From CAZMGV01 sp964621525 [NCBI: uncultured bacterium] (GTDB lineage: Bacteria; JAGRBM01): a stretch of 64,000 bases of DNA. The stretch spans positions 79,876 to 143,875 of the forward strand of contig CAZUMS010000006.1 in NCBI GenBank assembly GCA_964621525.1, given 5' to 3'. Positions 33,344 to 45,030 of this stretch are shown here, in pieces; the first letter of the stretch is position 1; each line of letters begins with the position of its first letter. The notes under the pieces are model-generated. The model was not told the DNA's origin. It did not search any database and saw nothing but the letters and a program-made list of their open reading frames with translations. A program made the position numbers and the translations under genes.

Positions 33344-34603
33344 ATGCCTTTCCTGATTGTCGGTATCTTCCTGACACTGGCCACCAGCTTCGCCTGTTCG
33401 GTGATGGAAGCGACGGTCCTGAGCCTTTCACCGGCCCAGATGGCAAAGCTTCACGAAAAGCACCCGAAGACGGCCGCTATCTGGCAGCAGTTCAAGGCGC
33501 AGATCGACCGGCCGCTGGCCGCCATCCTGATCCTGAATACCTCGGCGAATACGCTCGGGGCGACCATCGTCGCCGTTCATTTCGAAAACACGTTCGGCGA
33601 CAGTTACCTCGTGGTCTTCTCGGCCGCCCTGACGCTCGGGATCCTCGTGTTCGGGGAGATCCTTCCGAAAACGGTCGGTTTCGTGTTCGGCGAACGCCTC
33701 GCGGTGATCGTGGCTCCAACGCTCAAGACCATGACGACGATACTGACGCCGGTGATCTGGCTGACGAACCGGGTCGCCCGTCTTATTACACGATCGAACA
33801 AGTCCGACCCTGTGACGCTTGCCGAAGAGATCGGGGCACTGGCGACGATGGCCCGCTCGTCGAACGTGATCCGCCGCCATCAGGAAAAAATCATCACCGG
33901 CGCGGCGCGTCTCGGGCGTCTGAAGATCCGGGACGTCATGATCCCTGCCGAGCAGATCGTCTATATGTACCTGGACTCCTCGCTCGTCGAGAACCTGCTG
34001 ATCGCACACTTCAATCCTCACACCCGGTTTCCGGTCCGTCAGAACGCGGGCTCGTCCGAAGTCGTGGGCTATGTGAATTTCAAGGAGCTGGTGTTTCTCG
34101 CCCGGACCAATCCGAACGCAACGAATGTCGGCGGCATCGTCCGGTCGGTGACGGCGGTGAAGCCGGAAGAGACTGTGGACCGGGTGCTCGAGCGGTTCGT
34201 CGCCGAGCATGCGCACCTGGCCCTGGTGCAGGAAGCCGGCGGGCGCCTTGTCGGCCTCGTGACGCTGGAAGATCTGGTGGAAGAACTGGTCGGCGAAATC
34301 GAGGACGAATTCGATCACCTGCCGTCCATGGTCCACAGCCTTCCGGGCGATACCTGGATGCTCGGCGGCAAGCTGTCTCCGAAGGACGTCTTTGCGCTTA
34401 CGGGAATTTCCTGTGAACCGCCCGCACAGAAAACCCTGTCGGAATGGATCATCTCCCGGCTCGGGCACATACCGAAGGCGAGCGAATCGTTCCGCGTGGA
34501 CAGCCACGAAGTCACGGTCCGGCGCGTGCGCAAGGGGCAGGTATTCGAGGCTTCGATCCGCAAGTTGCAGGATCAGGAGAAAGAATCCCGTCCGCCTTCC
34601 TGA
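33344..34603 (+). CDS. CNNM/CorC-family membrane protein (hemolysin-related, DUF21-CBS)
   Basis: 419 residues. N-terminal DUF21/CNNM transmembrane domain (about 1-145, with LILNTSANTLGATIVA and GEILPKTVGFVFGERLA), a CBS pair (about 200-320, IRDVMIPAEQIVYMYLDSS and LVGLVTLEDLVEELVGEIEDE), and the C-terminal CorC/HlyC domain (GDTWMLGGKLSPKDVFA to EVTVRRVRKGQVFEA). The family is linked to Mg2+ or Co2+ efflux. The older hemolysin name is misleading. Convergent with the MFS gene, 6 bases away. Confidence 0.93.
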   Translation: MPFLIVGIFLTLATSFACSVMEATVLSLSPAQMAKLHEKHPKTAAIWQQFKAQIDRPLAAILILNTSANTLGATIVAVHFENTFGDSYLVVFSAALTLGILVFGEILPKTVGFVFGERLAVIVAPTLKTMTTILTPVIWLTNRVARLITRSNKSDPVTLAEEIGALATMARSSNVIRRHQEKIITGAARLGRLKIRDVMIPAEQIVYMYLDSSLVENLLIAHFNPHTRFPVRQNAGSSEVVGYVNFKELVFLARTNPNATNVGGIVRSVTAVKPEETVDRVLERFVAEHAHLALVQEAGGRLVGLVTLEDLVEELVGEIEDEFDHLPSMVHSLPGDTWMLGGKLSPKDVFALTGISCEPPAQKTLSEWIISRLGHIPKASESFRVDSHEVTVRRVRKGQVFEASIRKLQDQEKESRPPS

Positions 34604-34609
34604 AGCGGA

Positions 34610-35806
34610 TCAGTCGAGTTTCGCCTCGCGTTTCCAGACGGCCAGATTCAGGCAGATCAGCGACACCCAGACTGCCGCCGCGATCAGGAACGGCAGCCGG
34701 TGGTCAATCTCAAACGTCACGAGACCGCACAGCGGGCCGAGCACCCGGCCCAGACTGCCGAGTGAATGGGCGACGCCGAGCACCATTCCCTGCTCGTGGG
34801 CCCCGGCGTGTTTCGAAATCAGTCCGGTGATGTTCGGATTCGACAAACCGCTGGCCGTCCCGATCAGAAAAGCGAAAAAAAACAGCGGCGAATAGGCCTC
34901 TGTCAGCGGAAACAGCACGACCGGAGCCAGGAACAGGGTGAAGCCGGTGACAAGCAGCCTGCGCTCGTCGAACCGGTGGCCGTACCGGCGAATGAAAAAC
35001 CCCTGCGTCAGGGCACTCGCGAGGCCAACGACCATGAGTACGAGCCCCGCCCGGTAGCCGGCCTCGGTTGTGTCGACCTTCAGCGTATACTGAATGAGCA
35101 GCGGAATCGGTTGCTCAAGATTCGAGAACGAGAAGCTGGCGACCCCGAAAGTCAGCACGAAGACCCAGAGCACCGGGCGTCTCATCACTTCCACGAGCGC
35201 CGAAACGTTGATCGGGGACCAGGAAGGCTGGGATGCCTGCCCCCGGAGCTCGGGCGTGAGCGATTCGGGCAGCCGGACCGTTGCGAGCAGAAAATTCGCA
35301 GCGCACAGCCCTGCGGCGATGAACCCCGGCGCGCCAAGGCCCAGCTTCGCCGCCGCGATGCCGCCAAGCGGCGGCCCGAGTGTGAAACCGATGCCAAACG
35401 ATGCACCAACCAGGGCCATCCCCTTGGCCCGCTCCTCCCGCGGCGTGATGTCGGCGATATAGGCCATGGCGGCGGAGATGTTTCCGGCGAAAAGGCCGGC
35501 GAAAATCCGCGAGACGAACAGAAGGGTCAGGTTGCCGGCGAGGCCGAACAGAAGATACGACACCGCCTGCCCCGCGAGCGTCATGAGCAGTACCGGGCGT
35601 CGCCCGATGCGGTCCGAAAGCCGTCCCCACAGGGGCGCCGAGAAGAACTGCATGAGGGAGAACGCGGCGGCCAGAAGCCCGAGCCAGAAGCCCGAGGCCC
35701 CGAAGTGTTTCCCGTACACGCCGATCAGCGGGATCACCATCCCGAAACCGATCAGGTCGATGAATACCGTCGAGAAAATGATAAAAAGCTGGCTGCCGCG
35801 TTTCAT
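34610..35806 (-). CDS. MFS transporter, TetA-like drug/H+ antiporter family
   Basis: 398 residues, 12 membrane segments. Motif A between helices 2 and 3 is GRLSDRIGRRPVLL. The N-terminus FIDLIGFGMVIPLIGVYG is characteristic of the TetA/MdtG-like 12-TM branch, and GASFGIGFTLGPPLGG is the motif C region in helix 5. Drug specificity cannot be read from the sequence. Monocistronic. Confidence 0.92.
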   Translation of the reverse strand: MKRGSQLFIIFSTVFIDLIGFGMVIPLIGVYGKHFGASGFWLGLLAAAFSLMQFFSAPLWGRLSDRIGRRPVLLMTLAGQAVSYLLFGLAGNLTLLFVSRIFAGLFAGNISAAMAYIADITPREERAKGMALVGASFGIGFTLGPPLGGIAAAKLGLGAPGFIAAGLCAANFLLATVRLPESLTPELRGQASQPSWSPINVSALVEVMRRPVLWVFVLTFGVASFSFSNLEQPIPLLIQYTLKVDTTEAGYRAGLVLMVVGLASALTQGFFIRRYGHRFDERRLLVTGFTLFLAPVVLFPLTEAYSPLFFFAFLIGTASGLSNPNITGLISKHAGAHEQGMVLGVAHSLGSLGRVLGPLCGLVTFEIDHRLPFLIAAAVWVSLICLNLAVWKREAKLD

Positions 35807-35941
35807 GGGTCTCCGTTCTTAACTTAACCGTCCGCTTGAACGCGAATCGCCGGAGGGAGCCCCCGGCCGTTGAAACCGGCGCCGGGGAATGACACGTTAG
35901 CCGCTCCGGAGGGCTGTGACGGGGAAACCGTTTCCGAACCC

Positions 35942-36181
35942 ATGGCAACGCCGCTTGAACTTCGCAAGGGAATCCGGGTCAGGATCTCTGGTCTGCGCCA
36001 CGAGAACTCGGCCCGGGCCTGGCCGTTCCAGATGGAGGCGGGGCAGGGCGCGACCGGCATCGTCGTGACCGGTCCGTTCAAGGGCGACTGGTACCTTCTG
36101 GCACTGGACTGTGACCGCAGTCTGGTCGGCACCTATCGCCGGTTCGTATCGGTGACTCCGGATGAGATCGAACGGGCCTGA
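35942..36181 (+). CDS. Small protein of unknown function
   Basis: 79 residues. LRKGIRVRISGLRHENSARAWPFQMEAGQGATGIVVTGPFKGDWYLLALDCD looks like a small beta-barrel (SH3-like) domain, but no family is recognised. The ATG at 35942 is used. An upstream TTG at 35870 would add 24 residues of poor character. It precedes the lipoprotein-glycosyltransferase pair by 15 bases and may be co-transcribed with it. Confidence 0.55.
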   Translation: MATPLELRKGIRVRISGLRHENSARAWPFQMEAGQGATGIVVTGPFKGDWYLLALDCDRSLVGTYRRFVSVTPDEIERA

Positions 36182-36196
36182 CCGGAGCTTCAACCT

Positions 36197-37009
36197 TTGA
36201 GATTGTCAGCAAGGTTTGTGTTCCTCGCCGCCGCCTTCATTCTGGCGCCGGGATGCGGCCGTACGCCTTCTCCCTGGCGGACGGCCTTCGAGGAAACCCT
36301 GATCCGCGAGCTGGCTGCGTTCCCGCCATCGCAGCCGCTCACGGTGGCGACCAACCTGTATGTCGATTACGGGGATGCCGCCCGGTTCCGGCCGAATCTC
36401 ACCCTCGTGAACATCGGGGACGAAAGCCTGATTCCTTTTTACCGCATCGATGCCTATCTGGCCGTCAACGTGCCGGATACCGAAAATCCCGCCCCGCCGC
36501 CGCTTCCCAAGGAAAACGTGGGCACGATGCTGCTGGCCTACGGGGGTTCGCCGCTTCGCCCGGACGAGAAAACCCGCTGGGTCGATCTCCGGCAGCGAAA
36601 CGAGATGAGCACCTATCAGGCGGCGCTTGCGACCGTGCCCCGGTCGGTAGCCATCGACCGGACCAAGGGACTCGAGCTCGCCGTGCGGCCGTGGATATCC
36701 CTGTCCGAGACGACACTGGATATCGCGGGGCGGACTTATCGCGGCCATGAGCTGATCCGCGCCGCGTGGTCCGGGCTCGACGTGATCATGTACAAGGATA
36801 CGATCTCGCTCCGTTACACGCGGCCGCCGCCGCTGTTTCGGGCGGGATGGGCCGTGGTCCGGGCCTATCCGTGGGTGCTGGGTCCAAGGCGGAAGGACCC
36901 CCTCCGCGGTCACCTCGTTTTCATGGACCGCCGCAAGGGCGACTTCTCCTGTCCGTTCCCCGAAGCCCGCGTGATCTATTGCGACTACCGGGAGTCCGAT
37001 GCGGATTAG
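36197..37009 (+). CDS. Lipoprotein sharing a domain with the downstream glycosyltransferase
   Basis: 270 residues. Signal peptide with lipobox APGC, lipidated Cys20. Start TTG at 36197 with GGAG about 10 bases upstream. From residue 51 to the end the sequence is alignable with residues 415-617 of the next gene: ATNLYVDYGD with ATNLWIPDG, GGSPLRPDEKTRWVDL with GETPLGPGERFRWVPL, and FSCPFPEARVIYCDY with FACPLPQRETAACRQY. The two C-terminal cysteines are shared and may form a disulphide. Function unknown; the gene overlaps the glycosyltransferase start by 11 bases, so joint action in envelope glycan or lipid modification is inferred. Confidence 0.75.
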   Translation: MRLSARFVFLAAAFILAPGCGRTPSPWRTAFEETLIRELAAFPPSQPLTVATNLYVDYGDAARFRPNLTLVNIGDESLIPFYRIDAYLAVNVPDTENPAPPPLPKENVGTMLLAYGGSPLRPDEKTRWVDLRQRNEMSTYQAALATVPRSVAIDRTKGLELAVRPWISLSETTLDIAGRTYRGHELIRAAWSGLDVIMYKDTISLRYTRPPPLFRAGWAVVRAYPWVLGPRRKDPLRGHLVFMDRRKGDFSCPFPEARVIYCDYRESDAD

Positions 37010-38852
37010 CAGGCTCATTGCCGGCCTGCTGATCGTTGCCGCAGCGGTAGGCCCCCGCGTCTGGGCCGCACAGGAAAGCTGGCAGCGCAATCTAGGTCTC
37101 TGGCGGGACAATACTTACGTGCGGGCCGGGACGGTCTTCGCCCGGGAGGGGTTCTTTACCGGCGGCTACCTGTTTCAGCCCGTCGAGCGGACGGGAACGG
37201 AACCGGGGTACTACACCCGCCATCCGCCGTCCTATCCGCTGGCGATCGGGGTCTCTCTCTCCGTGTTCGGCGAGAACTACTGGGCCGCCCGGCTTCCCGA
37301 CCTGTTCGCCTCGCTTGTGCTGGTGTTCCTGCTCTGGCGCCTCGCCGCCCGCTCCGAGCGGGACCTGCCGGACGTACCGGTATTCGTGATCCTGCTGGCG
37401 TCGTTTACTCCCGGCCTCGTTTTCGGGACCTTTGCCGGCGATGTGGTGGCGGTCTGGTCGGCGGCCGCCCAGGTGCTCGTGATCTGGGCCTATCTTGCCT
37501 ACCGGGATACATGGTCTCCGGCGGCAGGGCCGCTTTTTGCCATTGCCGGGATCCTGGCGGTCTGGTGCGACTGGCTGGCGCTGATCGCCGTGGCGGTCTG
37601 CTGCCTGCACCTTCTGGTGGACCGGGATGCACCTCCGGCAGGAAAACGTGTCGCCGTCATGGCCGCCTCGGGAGCGGTGGCGGGGTTCCTGTTCCTGCTG
37701 CTTTTCTATGTGTCCCCGGCCGGAGGGCTCTCCGGCGTCATGCTCTTTCTCCAGTCGGTGCTCAGGCATACCCTCCCCGGTAACTGGGGCAGCGGCAGTT
37801 CCTGGTGGGAACCGTACGTCAGCCTGCTGTCGAATCTCCGCTCCATGCTGATGCTGCCGGTGCTTCTCGCCGGACTGTGGGAGATTCTCTTTCAGCCCGA
37901 AGACCCCCGCCAGAACGGGCTCCGGACGGCCACCCGACTCCTGCTGATGACGGCAGGGATCCAGACAGTCCTGTTCGCGGCCGGTTCGGTGGAGGCTCAC
38001 CCGCATCTCCTGATCCCTCTGGTTGCGGTCTTGTCGTTTGCGGCGGCGGCGCGGCTTGCCCGGTATCCCCAGGCGGTGATCTCGTGGAGCGTGCTCGCCA
38101 TCCTGCTGGCTGCCTCGGTATGGGGTATTCGCGGGCGGCTCATGGCGGAGCGCCAGTTTTACGGTCCGGTGGTCCGGTACTACGCCGAGGTCCGGCAAAC
38201 GGTACTGGACCGGACGAGAACCGTGCCGCACCCCGTGATTGCCACAAACCTCTGGATTCCGGATGGCTACATGCAAGGCGAAGCGGCGTTCCTGAGGACG
38301 GGTACTCCTGATCTTCTGACCGGGCTTCCGGTTGCGGGTTATCTGGCGGCGTCGCCGGATGCCGATCTGACGCCGGCGCCCTACCGGCCGCTCCCGGCGA
38401 CGGCCGTACTGGCTGCGCTCGGTGAAACACCGTTGGGGCCCGGGGAGCGGTTCCGGTGGGTTCCCCTGAAAACCGAAGCGGCCCGTGCAAATGAGGCTGC
38501 GGATCCTTCGGTAAAGGTGTCGCTTGGAGAAGGGCTCACGCTTTCCTGGAAACCGCCACTGCCGCTCACGGATGTCGAGATAGCCATTGCCGAGCGGCTG
38601 TACCGTGCGGAAGATATTTTCCGCGAGGCGGAGGACCGGATCCGGCTTTCAGAAGAAGACGGCGAGACGGTCATCCGGTACCGGCTTCCCGGCACGGGAG
38701 ACCTCGTACCGCTGCTCCGGCAGTACCCCGTGCTGGCAGGCTCGTGGGCGGATTCGTTTGTCCGGGTGCACCTGAAACCCCTGAAGCGGTCTTTCGCCTG
38801 CCCGCTGCCGCAACGCGAAACGGCAGCCTGCCGGCAGTACGACCGGAAGTAA
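36999..38852 (+). CDS. Membrane glycosyltransferase (GT83/GT39-like) with a C-terminal periplasmic domain
   Basis: 617 residues. About residues 1-400 form a multi-pass domain of the PMT/ArnT superfamily: early acidic periplasmic loop after helix 1 (SWQRNLGLWRDNTYVRAGTVFARE), then TRHPPSYPLAIGVSLSVFGENYWAARLPDLFA, which is the hallmark HPP-YP...WAARLP loop of polyprenyl-phosphate sugar transferases. At least eight further hydrophobic helices follow up to about 385. The C-terminal 200 residues (415-617) are soluble, probably periplasmic, and resemble the upstream lipoprotein. Acceptor and sugar are unknown. It overlaps the lipoprotein gene by 11 bases. Confidence 0.82.
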   Translation: MRISRLIAGLLIVAAAVGPRVWAAQESWQRNLGLWRDNTYVRAGTVFAREGFFTGGYLFQPVERTGTEPGYYTRHPPSYPLAIGVSLSVFGENYWAARLPDLFASLVLVFLLWRLAARSERDLPDVPVFVILLASFTPGLVFGTFAGDVVAVWSAAAQVLVIWAYLAYRDTWSPAAGPLFAIAGILAVWCDWLALIAVAVCCLHLLVDRDAPPAGKRVAVMAASGAVAGFLFLLLFYVSPAGGLSGVMLFLQSVLRHTLPGNWGSGSSWWEPYVSLLSNLRSMLMLPVLLAGLWEILFQPEDPRQNGLRTATRLLLMTAGIQTVLFAAGSVEAHPHLLIPLVAVLSFAAAARLARYPQAVISWSVLAILLAASVWGIRGRLMAERQFYGPVVRYYAEVRQTVLDRTRTVPHPVIATNLWIPDGYMQGEAAFLRTGTPDLLTGLPVAGYLAASPDADLTPAPYRPLPATAVLAALGETPLGPGERFRWVPLKTEAARANEAADPSVKVSLGEGLTLSWKPPLPLTDVEIAIAERLYRAEDIFREAEDRIRLSEEDGETVIRYRLPGTGDLVPLLRQYPVLAGSWADSFVRVHLKPLKRSFACPLPQRETAACRQYDRK

Positions 38853-38887
38853 GCAAACAGAGTCCGTCTGTAGAAACCGGGATGCGC

Positions 38888-39853
38888 TCAGGCGTCCACG
38901 AACCTGTAGCGCGTCGGATTCAGCGCTTTCTGCATCCGCTTCTTCAGGTAGCGGTCTACGGGTCCCATTTCGCGGTCCCGGCCGGTGCGTTCCAGTGCCT
39001 TGAAATAAACCGGCGAAAAACGAAGCCGGGGGTGCAGCAGCGGATAGCCATACTTGAGCGCTTGCATAGATGCTTCGAAGATGGCCTTCTCGGCGGCGCC
39101 GTACTTGAACTGGTACTGGTGGCGGATCCGCCGGGGCAGAAGTCCGGCGGTTATGATCTTGAACCAGTCCATCACGGGCTGCATCTCCTGCTTGGGCGCC
39201 GTGAGGACGAACTTGGCGATGTCCGCGCTTGCCTCGCCGACGGCCAGCGTGTCGGACTCCCACATTTTCCAGTTGTACTCGAGGAACTCGGTCCAGTTGG
39301 GCGGGAGAATCCGGTCCGGGATCCCGAACAGGTAGGCGAAGAACTTGGTTTCCTCATAATACCTGTTCTTGATCTCGAGCGGCTGCGGGCCGAAGATCCG
39401 CTCGTACATCATCATGCTGGATTCCCACAGCGTCGCGTGGACCCAGAGCAGCGCCTCGTCGTCGTTTGCGTCATAGGGAGCGCCATTGTCGAAGCGGCCG
39501 TTCCGTTCGTTGATAAAACCGTGGATCTTCTCGTGAACCGTATGCACACGCCGTGCTGCACGGAAAGCGGCATCGAGGTCACCGAACGTCATGGCGAGCA
39601 CGTTCTTGAAGGTGCGTACGCCGCGGCCGTGGCTGTCGGTCTTGACCTTGCTGTGCTGCTGGACTGCATGAGCCACGAACGGGTGGGCGGTCTGGAGCAG
39701 GAGGGCCCGGCCTCCGCTGACGCCGCCGATCGCTTCGCGGCCGATCTTCCACATGAGGGAATCGGGACCGAAGATACCCTCTTTCGGGTCTTTGGTACGG
39801 GCGCGGACACGCTCCAGATAGTTTTCGAGATCTGCGCGGGCGACGTGGGCCAT
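38888..39853 (-). CDS. DUF2236 (MpaB-like oxygenase) family protein
   Basis: 321 residues. DUF2236 proteins are relatives of fungal MpaB and rubber oxygenase Lcp; several are haem-b oxygenases. Recognisable features are GGVSGGRALLLQTAHPFVAHAVQQHS, TFGDLDAAFRAARRVHTVHEKIHG, the signature ALLWVHATLWESSMMMYERIFGP and the YQFKYG region. The ATG at 39853 is chosen for GAGGAGG 6 bases upstream; the frame further upstream passes through a terminator-like palindrome and is not coding. Substrate unknown. Confidence 0.85.
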   Translation of the reverse strand: MAHVARADLENYLERVRARTKDPKEGIFGPDSLMWKIGREAIGGVSGGRALLLQTAHPFVAHAVQQHSKVKTDSHGRGVRTFKNVLAMTFGDLDAAFRAARRVHTVHEKIHGFINERNGRFDNGAPYDANDDEALLWVHATLWESSMMMYERIFGPQPLEIKNRYYEETKFFAYLFGIPDRILPPNWTEFLEYNWKMWESDTLAVGEASADIAKFVLTAPKQEMQPVMDWFKIITAGLLPRRIRHQYQFKYGAAEKAIFEASMQALKYGYPLLHPRLRFSPVYFKALERTGRDREMGPVDRYLKKRMQKALNPTRYRFVDA

Positions 39854-39901
39854 GGGATGCCTCCTCATAGGTGTAGCTCCCGGAACCGCGCCAGTATCCG
39901 G

Positions 39902-39940
39902 CAAAATGACGCCCGTGTCAATGACACGGGCGTCATTTTG
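39902..39940. terminator. 39-base near-perfect palindrome, probable bidirectional terminator
   Basis: 19-base arms (39902-39920 and 39922-39940) are exact complements around a single central base, with CAAAATGA at one end and TCATTTTG at the other. As RNA it would form a stem of about 17 bp with a tiny loop and a short U run in either direction. It lies 17 bases after the crotonase stop (minus strand) and 48 bases before the DUF2236 start. Confidence 0.75.
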
Positions 39941-39957
39941 GGTGACGGACGACAAAT

Positions 39958-40620
39958 TTACATCTGTGGACCGGTCATGACTGCCAGGGCTTCTTTGTAC
40001 ATCCCTTTCTTCAGGGCCGCCATTGTTCGGCGGTCTTTTGAGGCGAGCGGAAGCACTTTAGCGATTGCGGTCTTGAGCAGATCCCCCTCCGGGCAGACGG
40101 AATCCACGATGCTCGCCTTGAGGGCTTCGTCGGCAGTCCATCGGCGGCCCGTCACGATCGCCTCGTGGGCGGTGATTTTCGGGAGCTTTGCCACCAGAAG
40201 GGCGGTCATCCCCGGCGTGAGCGGCATCTTGAGGTCGATCTCCGGCACGCAGTAGTAGCCGCGGTCGCTGCGCATCACCCGGAAATCGTGGGCCGTCGCG
40301 AGCATGGCGCCACCGGCGAAGGCATGGCCGTTCACCGCTGCCACGGTGGCGACGGGGAAACTCACGAGCCGGGCAAACAGCTTCACGACGTCGGCCACGA
40401 ATGCACCCCCTTTGGGACCCTGCGACATGATCCAGGCGAGGTCGAGACCGTTCGAGAAGAATTTTCCCTCGCCGGTCGTGACAAGCGCCGCCGGTCCGGC
40501 GGAGTTTTCCACCTCGTCCAGGGCGCGGTTGATACCGGCGAGGTTATCGCCGTTGAAGCGGTTTTCTCCCGCGTTCAGATGAAGAATAAAAACGTCGCCT
40601 TCCTTCCGGAGATCGATCAT
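39958..40620 (-). CDS. Enoyl-CoA hydratase/isomerase family protein
   Basis: 220 residues, short crotonase. Active-site segments VTTGEGKFFSNGLDLAWI and VNGHAFAGGAMLATAHDFRVM form the oxyanion hole. The C-terminal LTPGMTALLVAKLPKITAHEAIVTGRRWTADEAL resembles delta3-delta2-enoyl-CoA isomerase (ECI) relatives more than hydratases. The ATG at 40620 gives the usual MIDLRKEGDVFILHLN start. The longer open frame running upstream is antisense to dnaG. It is divergent from dnaG, with 186 bases between. Confidence 0.85.
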   Translation of the reverse strand: MIDLRKEGDVFILHLNAGENRFNGDNLAGINRALDEVENSAGPAALVTTGEGKFFSNGLDLAWIMSQGPKGGAFVADVVKLFARLVSFPVATVAAVNGHAFAGGAMLATAHDFRVMRSDRGYYCVPEIDLKMPLTPGMTALLVAKLPKITAHEAIVTGRRWTADEALKASIVDSVCPEGDLLKTAIAKVLPLASKDRRTMAALKKGMYKEALAVMTGPQM

Positions 40621-40806
40621 CGAATCAGGCTGCCTTTCCGGTGGCTGCCGGTCGTTTGCCGGCCGGTCCCGCACTTCCGGCACCTTAACCCGGAACAGGG
40701 GCTGTGGATAAACACCTCGCCGCAGATTCCGTCCGGGCCTTGCGGGTAGAGGCCGGGCGGACCTAAGTACCTGTGACGCACCATTCGGGCGGCGAGGGAT
40801 CAGCAG

Positions 40807-42836
40807 GTGAACGACCGGAACCGGGACTGGGAACGGGCGAAGGAGGATATCCGGAGCCGCGTCGATATCGTGGAGATCGTCTCCCGGTACACCCAGCTCA
40901 AGAAAGCCGGCCGGGACCGCTGGAAAGGTCTCTGCCCGTTCCACAACGAAAAGACCCCGAGCTTCTCCGTCGATCAGGTCCGGGGCTTCTACCACTGCTT
41001 CGGCTGCAAGGCGTCGGGCGACATCTTCACAATCATCCAGCAGAAAGAGCGCATGACGTTTCCCGAGGCGCTGCGGATGCTGGCCGAGCGGGCGGGGGTC
41101 GAGCTGCCGGAAAGCTCGGGGAGCGCCGAAGCCTCGCGGGCCCGCACCGAGGCCCGGCAGGAACAGCACAATCTTCTGGAACGCGTCGCCGTCTACTACC
41201 GGAACCTTCTGGAGAAGGACCCGTCCGCCGCCGATGCGCGGGCCTATGCCGTCCGGCGCGGGCTCACGGGAGAGACCGCCGAGACGTTCCGGGTGGGATA
41301 CTCCCCCAAAAACCGGCGCACGGTAGTACAGCAGCTGGAGAGCAAAAAGATCGATCCGGCCATCGGCGTCGCGACGGCAGTCGTTATTGCGTCCGACGGC
41401 AGCGACGATCCAGACCGGAAATACAGCTACGGTGAACTCCGCGACCGGTTCAACGACCGGCTCATGTTCCCCATCGAGGACGACCGGGGCCGCGTGGTCG
41501 GTTTCGGCGGCCGCGCCCTGGGCGATGTGCAGCCCAAATACCTGAACTCGCCCGGCACCGAGCTCTTCCAGAAGGGCCTGATTCTCTACAACTTTCACCG
41601 GGCCCGGCCGCACATCGACGACGACAACGGCGTGATCGTCGTCGAAGGCTATATGGACGCCATCGCTTTCTGGCGGGCGGGGGTGAAGAACGTCGTCGCT
41701 CCGCTCGGGACGGCGCTCACCGCCGATCAGGCACAGAAACTCGTCCGGCTGACGAAAAAGGTTTTTCTCTGCTTCGACGCCGACGAGGCGGGCGAGCGTG
41801 CGGCAGTAAGGTCGCTGGAGGTGTTCCTCGGGCTCGGCGTTGCCCCGCTCCGGATCGTGATCCCGTCGGGCAAGGATCCGGACGACCTGCTGGCGAGCGA
41901 GGGGCCGGATGCCGTCAAGGCGCTTGTCTCGTCCGCCGTCCCGATGCTGGACCGGGTCATCGAACGTACGGCGTCGGCCTCGCCGAAAGACCTTGTCGGA
42001 CGCCAGAAGGCGGTCGCCACCCTCCTGCCCCTGTTCTCGCTGGTGAAGGATGCGGGGCTCAAGTCGGAAATGCTCCGTCAGTCGGCGCTCGCTTTCGGGT
42101 TCCCCGAGAAAGCCATCGAGGAGCTGATCGCACAGGCATCTGCGAAAACCCGCGTCTACCGCCGGGAGAGCGATGCGCCGCCGGAATCCGCCGGAGTGCC
42201 CCAGAAGACTGTGACGATTCCGCCCGCGCTCCGCTCGCTGATCTGGATCTTCGCCTCCCAGCCCCGGCTCCGGGGACTGATCGTGGAACTCGCACCCGAG
42301 TCCTACCTCGCGGGCGATGCGCTCGCGTTGTACGGAAGCCTCGTGGAACTCTGGAAGGAAACGAACGGCTGCGAACCGAAAAAGTGGTTCGATCGCCTGC
42401 ACGAGCCGGGACTCGTGGAAGCGGCGACGGGAATCCTTGCAGGCGAAGAACCGCGCCTCAAGGATCTGGACGGCGAGGCGCTGGAGCGGCTCGTGCGGGA
42501 TGCCCTCGGTGTCTTCGAACGGGAGCGTCTGAAAAACCGCCTCGGCGAGCTCCGTACCGAGATGGCGGCACTCGAAAAATCAAGTGGAGACCGCGCGCGC
42601 ATCGAGAAGCTGTCCCTCGAACTGGTTGCCGTCACGGCACGCATCAAACAGACTATTCCCAGTCAGGGTGGAGCAGGAGTGGTGTCGGGTTCTACCGGCG
42701 ATCCGGCCGTGCAGGCGGAAGCAGTTCCGCACAGCCCGGCGGCAGCCGGAGACGGAGAAACCGGACCCCCTGAGGCCGGGTACGACCCGGCCGATGACTA
42801 CTACGATCAGGACAACGACGGCGAACAGCCTGTGTG

Positions 42837-42837
<1 letters not shown>
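40807..42837 (+). CDS. dnaG: DNA primase
   Basis: 676 residues. Makes RNA primers for replication. N-terminal zinc-binding domain with [11 protein letters not shown] and YHCFGC (C-x2-H...C-x2-C). The catalytic core includes [18 protein letters not shown] and a TOPRIM domain ([13 protein letters not shown] with the metal Glu, [15 protein letters not shown] with DxD). The C-terminal helicase-binding region is followed by an acidic Asp/Tyr-rich tail. GTG start at 40807 with GAGG upstream. The stop overlaps the rpoD ATG by one base (TGATG), a reduced macromolecular-synthesis operon without rpsU in front. Confidence 0.96.
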
Positions 42838-44915
<2,078 letters not shown>

Positions 44916-45030
44916 CAGTAGCGTCACTTCCGTAGAACGCCGCGTTTTCTTCCCCGGCGTTCCGGCGTCCACACTTGTCCTCCGTAACGGCGCGGACTTT
45001 ACGCCGCGACCAACCCACTGGAGGTCCCCA

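Noticed and set aside
40621-42402. Upstream extension of the crotonase reading frame through dnaG
   Set aside because: The crotonase fold starts at 40620. The rest is antisense to the well-supported primase gene.
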